Positions 43,822 through 49,992 of a DNA stretch of 64,000 nucleotides are shown here, in pieces. Origin of the DNA: Reyranella sp. (lineage in GTDB: Bacteria; Pseudomonadota; Alphaproteobacteria; Reyranellales; Reyranellaceae); contig JAIEOV010000003.1 in NCBI GenBank assembly GCA_019750135.1, forward strand, positions 32,080 through 96,079, read 5' to 3'. Both the position numbers and the translations under genes were made by a program. Position 1 is the first letter of the stretch. Each line of letters begins with the position of its first letter. The notes below the pieces were generated by a model. The model did not search any database. It worked only from the letters and a program-made list of their open reading frames with translations, and was not told where the DNA came from.

Positions 43822-43879
43822 GCACTCTGAGGCGGTCAAATTAGCTTACGCCCCGTAGTCCGACGGCCGGGCAGCTGCA

Positions 43880-44659
43880 TCACGCCCGAACGTCGCCAGT
43901 GCGGCGGCGCAGCATCACCAACTGGTAGACGAGTTTCCCTGTCTGCCACTTCAGGAACTGCTCGCTGTCCGGGAGACACAGCATCTCCTTGAAGCGCTCG
44001 CGCACGAAAGGTATGCGGAGCAGAAACGATTCTCGAAAGTGCGCATAGCGGTCGTGGAGTGCTTGGCGCACCCCCGCTGTCGCATCCACGATGGTCTCGA
44101 TCTCAAACCCCGTCTGGGTCCCCAGTTGGGAAAAGTATGCATGGACATCGCGGTCCTTGCGGAACGCCTCGGCGACCAGAAGATAGCCCCCTTCTTTCAG
44201 GACTCGATGACCTTCGCGGAGAAAGGCCGCAGGCGGGTCATAGAACAGGCCCTCGACGCACAATACGCAGTCAAACTGTTTGTCCGCGAACGGCAACCTG
44301 GCCATTTCTCCCTTGACGACCCTCACACCAAGCCATTTTGACCGCAGGCGGGCGACCAGCGAGGTATCGACGCCTGTGGCATTCAGTGCCGGATATCTGT
44401 TCTTCAAATGGCGGAGACCGCCACCGCAACCCGCGGGGGCATCGAGAAGGGACAGATCCTGGAACTCCCGGTCCGAGTTGGGCAGCAGGCGAACGAGCTC
44501 CGCATACAACTGGATCTGGCTGAGATCGTTGGAAAACGCTGCGTCGATGGTCCTTCCCGGGTCTACCGGCGCAAAGCCGCGATTGAAGGCCACGCTCCCC
44601 CCGATGCACGCCCAGGCGTAAACCCCTTCATAGATGATCCGCCTGAGCAGTCTCTTCAT
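43880..44659 (-). CDS. class I SAM-dependent methyltransferase coupled to doxX
   Basis: 259 residues from the ATG at 44659, which overlaps the doxX stop as ATGA. Rossmann motif I is LLDAPAGCGGGLRHL, motif II ATGVDTSLVARL, and the post-motif region FDCVLCVEGLFYDPPAAFLR. The N-terminus is amphipathic (MKRLLRRIIYEGVYAWACIG) and may associate with the membrane. The substrate is unknown. Its place at the end of the bufferin-like transcription unit suggests it may modify the peptide or protect against metal damage (inference only). Confidence 0.85.
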   Translation of the reverse strand: MKRLLRRIIYEGVYAWACIGGSVAFNRGFAPVDPGRTIDAAFSNDLSQIQLYAELVRLLPNSDREFQDLSLLDAPAGCGGGLRHLKNRYPALNATGVDTSLVARLRSKWLGVRVVKGEMARLPFADKQFDCVLCVEGLFYDPPAAFLREGHRVLKEGGYLLVAEAFRKDRDVHAYFSQLGTQTGFEIETIVDATAGVRQALHDRYAHFRESFLLRIPFVRERFKEMLCLPDSEQFLKWQTGKLVYQLVMLRRRTGDVRA

Positions 44660-45132
44660 GCACCATAGTCCGCCGGAGGCCGCTGCGGACGCGTCGCCTT
44701 CAAAAGAAAATGGTCGAGCGACACCGGCCCAGGCCCTGCGACGGCGAGGTAGCCGAACATCACGAAGTAGGAGATCTCCTCGAAGCCGAGCAGCGTCTGC
44801 AGCGAATCGACATCGCCCCATTTGGCCGAGGCGATGGCCACCAGCATGATGATCATCATCGGGACGGAGACGACGCGCGTCAGCAGGCCGACCAGCAGCA
44901 GCAGGCCGCCGACGAACTCCATGCCCGAAGCGAAGGGCGTCAGGATCTCCGGCGCGGGGATGCCCCATTCGCGGAAGTTCTCGATCATGCGCGGGAGGAA
45001 GTTGAGCTTCTGCCAGCCCGTCCACAGGAACACCCAGCCGACGACGATGCGGATGGCCAGCGGCGGCAGCCACGTGAGCCAGGCGACGACGACGCGCGGC
45101 CAATCGTAGAGGACCGTGATCAATGCGTTCAT
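44656..45132 (-). CDS. DoxX-family membrane protein
   Basis: 158 residues with four predicted helices. DoxX features: LAIRIVVGWVFLWTGWQKL, GMEFVGGLLLLVGLLTRVVS and FEEISYFVMFGYLAVAGPG. DoxX-like proteins are often encoded in bufferin (DUF2282-type) operons and may serve membrane redox or transport steps. It follows the Cys-rich peptide gene by 73 nt and is coupled to the methyltransferase gene. Confidence 0.88.
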   Translation of the reverse strand: MNALITVLYDWPRVVVAWLTWLPPLAIRIVVGWVFLWTGWQKLNFLPRMIENFREWGIPAPEILTPFASGMEFVGGLLLLVGLLTRVVSVPMMIIMLVAIASAKWGDVDSLQTLLGFEEISYFVMFGYLAVAGPGPVSLDHFLLKATRPQRPPADYGA

Positions 45133-45205
45133 ATGCTGGCATCCCGCTCGAGGAAGGCGCGGGCGCCCGCTACTCGCGAACGCCCGCTGCCGTATCCAAG
45201 CCGAC

Positions 45206-45439
45206 TTACATCACCTTGCCGCCCTTGGCGGTGCAGGCCGCGGCATCGGCCGCTTCGGTGAAGCCCTGGCCCTTGCAGGCATTCTGGCCCTTGCAGGCCG
45301 AGTTGGCGGTCTTGCAGGCGCTCTGGCCCTTGCAGGCATTCGAGGCGCCGCACTTCACGCCGGCTGCGAAAGACGTGGACGCGAAGCTCGTGGCGGCGAA
45401 GACCGAGACGGCGGTGGCGATCAGCGTACGCTTGTTCAT
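45206..45439 (-). CDS. BufA2-like exported Cys-rich peptide (bufferin-type metallophore precursor)
   Basis: 77 residues with a near-perfect AGGAGG before the ATG at 45439. The signal peptide (TLIATAVSVFAATSFAS) ends near SFAAG. The mature part of about 50 residues has six Cys (30, 36, 42, 49, 55, 69) in recurring units: NACKGQSACK, SACKGQNACKGQGF and a final CTAKGGKV. This is the BufA2 pattern. Known bufferins are Cys-modified by a DUF692 (MNIO) enzyme and bind copper in the periplasm. No such enzyme is encoded nearby. Confidence 0.8.
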   Translation of the reverse strand: MNKRTLIATAVSVFAATSFASTSFAAGVKCGASNACKGQSACKTANSACKGQNACKGQGFTEAADAAACTAKGGKVM

Positions 45440-45483
45440 GGAGACCTCCTGGTTGGACGGGCCAACAAGCCCGCATCTGGTCA

Positions 45484-45509
45484 TTCGCAGCCTCAGGCTT
45501 CTACGTTAC
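45484..45509 (-). promoter_or_regulatory. sigma-F-type promoter for the bufferin-like operon
   Basis: On the minus strand GTAACG (45509-45504) and CGAA (45487-45484) are separated by exactly 16 nt. This fits the GTAACC-N16-CGAA promoter described for SigF of Caulobacter with one mismatch. It lies 44 nt before the start codon of the Cys-rich peptide gene. Confidence 0.72.
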
Positions 45510-45532
45510 AGACAGCGCGTGGATTTATGGGT

Positions 45533-45558
45533 GTAATGTTTCGCTCCCCGCACACGAA
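45533..45558 (+). promoter_or_regulatory. sigma-F-type promoter for the sigma/anti-sigma operon
   Basis: GTAATG (45533-45538) and CGAA (45555-45558) are separated by exactly 16 nt, two mismatches from GTAACC-N16-CGAA. The element lies 20 nt before the sigma factor start and faces away from the bufferin-like promoter. It would give autoregulation with a short leader. Confidence 0.6.
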
Positions 45559-45578
45559 TACGTGAAAGACCGAGCTCG

Positions 45579-46121
45579 TTGGCCGACCCGACCGATCTCT
45601 CCGCCCTGATGCGCCGGGCAAGGCAGGGCGACGACGAGGCCTATCGACGGCTGCTCGGCCATGTCTCGCTGTGGCTGCGCGCCGTCGTGCGCCGCGGATT
45701 GATCGCGGCGGGACGCGGCCCGGCCGACTGCGAGGATGTCGTTCAGGAGGCGCTGCTTGCCATGCATCTGAAACGCGACACCTGGGACGAGGCACAGCCC
45801 ATCGAGCCGTGGCTGCGCGCGATCGCGCGCTACAAGCTGGTCGATCATCTGCGCCGGCGCGGCTTCCATGATCATCTCGATATCGAGGACTACGCCGAGG
45901 AGATCGCCGTTTCCGTCGATACCGACGCCGCGGTCGACTCGCAGGCGCTGCTGGCCGGCCTGCCCGAACGCCAGCGCCGAATCGTCGAGGAGATTTCCCT
46001 GGAAGGTCGGCGCGCCGCTGAAGTTGCGGCAAAGCTCGGCATGAGCGAAGGCGCCGTCCGCGTCACCCTTCACCGCGCGTTGAAGGCGCTGGCCGCCGCC
46101 TATCGGCGAGACCGATCATGA
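45579..46121 (+). CDS. sigF: SigF-like ECF sigma factor
   Basis: 180 residues from a TTG at 45579. Region 2 is ALMRRARQGDDEAYRRLLGH to CEDVVQEALLAMHLKRDTWD, with the core helix WLRAIARYKLVDHLRRRGFH. Region 4 has LPERQRRIVEEISLEGRRAA and the recognition helix GMSEGAVRVTLHRALKAL. It matches the Caulobacter SigF class that answers copper, cadmium or chromate stress. It overlaps the anti-sigma gene by 4 nt (ATGA). Its own upstream region and the opposing operon both carry SigF-type elements. Confidence 0.88.
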   Translation: MADPTDLSALMRRARQGDDEAYRRLLGHVSLWLRAVVRRGLIAAGRGPADCEDVVQEALLAMHLKRDTWDEAQPIEPWLRAIARYKLVDHLRRRGFHDHLDIEDYAEEIAVSVDTDAAVDSQALLAGLPERQRRIVEEISLEGRRAAEVAAKLGMSEGAVRVTLHRALKALAAAYRRDRS

Positions 46122-46753
46122 AGACCGACAAGCTGATCGACGCCCTGGTCGCCGACCGCGCGCCACGCGGCAAGCCACTGCGCTGGATGCTCGCCGCTGC
46201 GCTGCTGGCGGGAGGCCTTGTGTCGTTCGCCTTTTTCCTGGCCACGCTCGGCGTGCGCGCCGACATCGGACCGGCGCTCCACACATGGCGGTTCGAGCTC
46301 AAGGTCGGCCTGGTGCTGCTGGCTCTGGGCCTGGCCTTCAGCCTGTGCATCGCGTTGTCGCGTCCCGTGGCGCCCGCGCATCCGGGCCGGCGCCTGCTGC
46401 CGCTCGCGGCGCTTGCCGTCCTCGCGGTTGCCGTCGAGCTTTCGGTGCTGCCCAGCGTCTCCTGGGCAGGCCGGCTGATCGGCAGCAATGCCTTGGTCTG
46501 CCTGGTCGCAATACCGACGCTGGCGATCGTGCCGTTGGCCGCGGTGCTCGCGATGCTGCGTTCGGGCGCTCCCGCCTCGCCCACACTTGCCGGCGCCGCC
46601 GCGGGATTGCTCGCCGCCGCCGCCGCGGCCGCACTCTATGCCTTTCACTGCTTCGACGATTCGCCACTGTTCGTCGTCACCTGGTACGGGCTCGCGGCCT
46701 TGCCGGTCATCACGCTCGGCGCCGTGGCCGGGCGCCGCCTGCTGCGGTGGTAG
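46118..46753 (+). CDS. nrsF: NrsF-like (DUF1109) anti-sigma factor
   Basis: 211 residues with six predicted membrane helices. N-terminus MKTDKLIDALVADRAPRGKP, the conserved DUF1109 start that faces the cytoplasm and binds sigma. Two Cys (in FSLCIALSR and NALVCLVAIP) are candidates for metal or redox sensing, as proposed for Caulobacter NrsF. The C-terminus is short (GRRLLRW). It holds the sigma factor at the membrane until stress. Confidence 0.87.
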   Translation: MKTDKLIDALVADRAPRGKPLRWMLAAALLAGGLVSFAFFLATLGVRADIGPALHTWRFELKVGLVLLALGLAFSLCIALSRPVAPAHPGRRLLPLAALAVLAVAVELSVLPSVSWAGRLIGSNALVCLVAIPTLAIVPLAAVLAMLRSGAPASPTLAGAAAGLLAAAAAAALYAFHCFDDSPLFVVTWYGLAALPVITLGAVAGRRLLRW

Positions 46754-46762
46754 TCGGGCTGG

Positions 46763-46903
46763 TCAATCGACGGGAGCCGCCAGGCCTTCTAGCCAGCACC
46801 TGGCCGCCGGCACGCTCTCGAACAGCCGCAGCGGCCTTCTGGCCGACGCCAGGATGCCGATGAGGCGCGCCACCAGGATCGGCAGCTCGTCGCCCCGTAG
46901 CAT
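46763..46903 (-). CDS. possible 46-residue protein
   Basis: A short frame from the ATG at 46903 reads MLRGDELPILVARLIGILAS then a helical segment with FESVPAARCWLEGLAAPVD. The amphipathic pattern and FESVPAARCWLEG tail look protein-like, recalling the C-terminal helix of STAS-like proteins. An in-frame stop lies just before the ATG, so it is either a tiny gene or a truncated remnant. The ribosome site is weak. Confidence 0.28.
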   Translation of the reverse strand: MLRGDELPILVARLIGILASARRPLRLFESVPAARCWLEGLAAPVD

Positions 46904-47185
46904 GCCGCCCGGCAGTCATGACGACCGTCCCTTCGCGCACCAATGCGGCCCCACGCCACCACTGTGACAGGGGCGGCAGCGAAGAAGAAAGGCGGTACAA
47001 GGATTTAGGCGTTGCTCCAGGGCGAGAAGCGAGCTCGATTCGAGGACTGATTTGTCGGCTCCGCCGAACATCGAACCGCAACCTTTTGCGGCCCCCGTGA
47101 TTCACCGCGAGTCTGTGTCGAATCCGTCATAAACCCGCCGGATTCGGTGGGCGTTATGGGGTGTCAAAGCAACAACCGGAAGGCC
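46904..47185. other. intergenic region before the Srf-type locus
   Basis: No open frame here has a supported start. The stretch probably holds the promoter of the rightward Srf-type operon, but I recognise no clear -35/-10 pair, and no SigF-type GTAAC element was found in it. Confidence 0.4.
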
Positions 47186-48451
47186 ATGGGCGACCGCCCT
47201 ACTCTGATCCTCACGACACGATTGGGCGTACGGCCGCTCGGCGTACGCGGCGACGCCCTCCACAACGTGGCGGGGCAGTTGCTGGCCGTGATCCGCCGCC
47301 GCCTGGGCGAGGGGCCCGCCAATCTTCTGGCCGAGCCGCAGCTGCGTGAGGGCGGCGACGGCATCGACTGGTACGCCGCCCGCTCGGGCGAGGTCCGCCG
47401 CTTCGCCGATCTCAGCGAGACCGAGCGCGCCACCACCCTGGAGACGGTGGAGACCCGTCTTGTCGCCATCCGCTCGCTGGGTTCGGTCCTGAAGGAATCG
47501 ACGGGCAGCGAAGAGGCGCGCCTGATCGGCCGCTCGCTCGAGCTTTCCACGGCGCGTCCGTCCGACGATTTCATCTTCCTGGTCGACGGCGAGCCGGTCA
47601 TCGCGGCCTGGGGCTACGAGGCCGACGCCGTCGCGGGGCTGGCCCCTTTCGCGCCCCCGCCAGTGCCGGCACCGGCGCCGTTCCGGCCCTCGCCGGCGGT
47701 GACGGCGAGCGCCCCCGCTGTCCTGCTGCCCGCCCGCCTTGCCTGGGCGCCGTGGCTGAGCGCCCTTCTGTTCGGCCTGCTGCTCCTGTTGCTGCTGCTG
47801 ATCACCTCGTGGCTGTTGCGCGCCTGCGCGCCGGTCGATCCCTCGCTCAACATCGCCACCCTGGAGACGCCCGCGCCGCCCGCGCCCGAGCCGCCGCCCG
47901 ATCCCACGCCGCTCCTGAAGGCCTCGCTCGACTCGGAGCAGGCCGACCAGGACAAGCTCAAGGCCGAGCTCGCCGCCCTCGAGGCTGAGCTCAAGGACAA
48001 GGTGGCGATGTGCAAGCCGATCGAGCCGCCCAAGCCGCCACCGCCGCCTCCACCGCCCCCGGTGGCCAAGGCGCCGCCGCCGCCCCCTCCTCCGCCGCCG
48101 CAACAGCAGGCCGCCGCGCCGCAGGCGCCGCCGATCAACCGGCCGCCGCCGGGCACGCTTCCGTGCAACTGGTCGGGCGATTCGGGCGGCGAGGGCGTCA
48201 CCCGCAACCGACACTATCTGGGGGACAGGCCTGGTTTTGTGGCGATCAACTACAACCTGTATGTGAAGCCCGACGACATCAAGGTGATGTATCGTGGCCA
48301 GAACATCGCCGGTACCGGTGGGCCGCGCAGCGGACGCGGCGGCTTCGGCTTCAACTGGAACCCGGTTCCCGGGGATTATTCGGTCGACGTCATCGTAACA
48401 GGTGAGATGTGGGGGACGCGTTGGACGTACTCCATGGTCTGTCCCCGCTGA
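47186..48451 (+). CDS. SrfA-like membrane protein, copy 1
   Basis: 421 residues. The ATG at 47186 is chosen because it aligns residue for residue with the start of the next gene's product; earlier in-frame starts at 47147 and 47156 do not. The cytoplasmic N-terminal domain (about 1-140) carries the SrfA-family motif DGIDWYAARSG and VDGEPVIAAWGYEADA. A single helix follows (LSALLFGLLLLLLLLITSWL). The periplasmic part has a coiled coil (about 245-275), a Pro-rich stalk, and a small Cys-containing domain (PCNWSGDSG ... TYSMVCPR). It is the first gene of the Srf-type operon. Confidence 0.72.
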   Translation: MGDRPTLILTTRLGVRPLGVRGDALHNVAGQLLAVIRRRLGEGPANLLAEPQLREGGDGIDWYAARSGEVRRFADLSETERATTLETVETRLVAIRSLGSVLKESTGSEEARLIGRSLELSTARPSDDFIFLVDGEPVIAAWGYEADAVAGLAPFAPPPVPAPAPFRPSPAVTASAPAVLLPARLAWAPWLSALLFGLLLLLLLLITSWLLRACAPVDPSLNIATLETPAPPAPEPPPDPTPLLKASLDSEQADQDKLKAELAALEAELKDKVAMCKPIEPPKPPPPPPPPPVAKAPPPPPPPPPQQQAAAPQAPPINRPPPGTLPCNWSGDSGGEGVTRNRHYLGDRPGFVAINYNLYVKPDDIKVMYRGQNIAGTGGPRSGRGGFGFNWNPVPGDYSVDVIVTGEMWGTRWTYSMVCPR

Positions 48452-48475
48452 GATAGAGAGTGTTGAGGATCCGAG

Positions 48476-49960
48476 ATGGCTGCTGGTCCCCTTCTCGTCA
48501 GTGAACCGCTGCAGCGCTATCGCGCGCTGGGCTTGGCGGGCGACCCTGTGTGGCGCGCCGCGGGACAGTTGCGCACGGCGATCGCCCAGCGCCTGTCGCG
48601 GCGGCATGCCGACCTTCTGGCGATCCCCGAGGTCGATCCGAGCGGGCAGCGCATCGACTGGTACGCGCCATTCGAGGGTCAGCCGCGCAAGCTCGCCGAG
48701 CTCGACGACAGCGAGCGCCAGTCGATCCTGAGCGAGGTCCATCGCCTGCATGGCGAGATCACCGGCCTCGCCGATTCGATGGACGAGCCGCAACGCTCGA
48801 CCGCCGAGCGCAACTTCGCGCGCCTGCTGCGCCATGCGCTGACCGCGCCGGGCGAGGACACGCTCTACGTCGTCGACGGCAAGCCGGTGATGACGTTCTG
48901 GGGCTTCTCGGCCGATGCCAACCTGCCCGGCGTCTTCCTGGCGAGCCCTCCTGTTTCCCCGCGCGCGGCGGTTCGTCCGCAGCCGATGCCGGAAGCCGTC
49001 ATGGCGTCGGCGCCGGCCGTCGTCGCCGCCGGCACGCGCTCGGTGTGGTGGCAGTGGCTGCTGCTGGCCGTGTTGCTGTTGCTGTTGCTGGCGCTGATGG
49101 CGTGGCTGGTGCGGCCTTATCTGCCGCATCTGGAGCCATGGCTCGAAGCCGAGGCGCGCGACCGGGCGCTCAGCCTCGCGGTGCGCCAGCCGGTCGAGCT
49201 GCAGAAGGCGCGCTCCGACACCTTGACGCAGGAGAACGAGAACCTGCGGCTCGAGCTCGCCCGTCTCACCGACGAGGCGTCGCGCCGCGGCGGCGATTGC
49301 GCCGCCGCCGTCGTCGTGCCGGGCGGTGTCGTCGTCGCCGATTCGAACGCGCCCATCGAGCGCAGCGCCGGGCCGGACGCGCCGCCGGCCGGGGCGGACG
49401 TCAACCTGGCCGACAAGAACGCCGGCAAGGACCAGCCGCAGGGCAAGGGTCCCGACGACAAGAACGTCGACAAGGGCAACATGAAGGGCCCGGACGACAA
49501 GGGTCCTCAGGACAAAGGAGCTCAGGACAAGGGCGGCAACGACAAGAACATGGCCAACAAGGACCAGGCCAAGAAGGACGAGCCCAAGCCCATGACCGTG
49601 CCGCCCGAGGCCAAGCAGAAGGGCGACCTCGCCTTCCTCAAGGGCGACTGGCGCTCGCGCACGGGTCTGGCGACGGCCACCGGCGAACGCGACCTCCGGC
49701 CCAACTACAATCTGGACGACAAGGGCAAGGGCAAGGTCAGCTTCGTGCAGAAGAACGGCACGACCTGCGAGGCCCCGGCCGAGGCGCGCTGGGACGGTTC
49801 CAAGCTCGTGATCGAGGAAAAGGCCAATCCCAAGTGCGCCGACGGCAAGACCTATGCCCGCAATACGGTAAACTGCGAGGTGGGCCAGGACGGCGTGGCC
49901 AAGTGCACCGGGAGTCAACCGGGTGACAACCGCAGCTACAACGTCCAGTTCGGCCGTTGA
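48476..49960 (+). CDS. SrfA-like membrane protein, copy 2
   Basis: 494 residues with GAGG before the ATG. The N-terminal domain is homologous to the previous gene (QRIDWYAPFEGQPRKLAEL, VDGKPVMTFWGFSADA). One helix (WQWLLLAVLLLLLLALMAWL) and a periplasmic coiled coil follow. An extremely charged Asp/Lys/Gly-rich linker at about 305-375 has many DKG units. The C-terminal domain (about 375-494) begins GDLAFLKGDWRSRTG and contains three Cys. This domain differs from that of copy 1, so the pair share anchor and N-terminal domains but present different periplasmic heads. Confidence 0.72.
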   Translation: MAAGPLLVSEPLQRYRALGLAGDPVWRAAGQLRTAIAQRLSRRHADLLAIPEVDPSGQRIDWYAPFEGQPRKLAELDDSERQSILSEVHRLHGEITGLADSMDEPQRSTAERNFARLLRHALTAPGEDTLYVVDGKPVMTFWGFSADANLPGVFLASPPVSPRAAVRPQPMPEAVMASAPAVVAAGTRSVWWQWLLLAVLLLLLLALMAWLVRPYLPHLEPWLEAEARDRALSLAVRQPVELQKARSDTLTQENENLRLELARLTDEASRRGGDCAAAVVVPGGVVVADSNAPIERSAGPDAPPAGADVNLADKNAGKDQPQGKGPDDKNVDKGNMKGPDDKGPQDKGAQDKGGNDKNMANKDQAKKDEPKPMTVPPEAKQKGDLAFLKGDWRSRTGLATATGERDLRPNYNLDDKGKGKVSFVQKNGTTCEAPAEARWDGSKLVIEEKANPKCADGKTYARNTVNCEVGQDGVAKCTGSQPGDNRSYNVQFGR

Positions 49961-49992
49961 CTCCCTGGATTTGTGGCACATTTTGACCTGAC

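Noticed and set aside
47990..48170. Pro-codon-rich repeats that look like a CRISPR-like or tandem repeat array
   Set aside because: They encode the Pro-rich stalk of the SrfA-like protein. There are no regular spacers or palindromic repeats.
47102..49981. A 959-codon open frame on the minus strand
   Set aside because: It is antisense to both SrfA-like genes, which align with each other on the plus strand and have ribosome sites.
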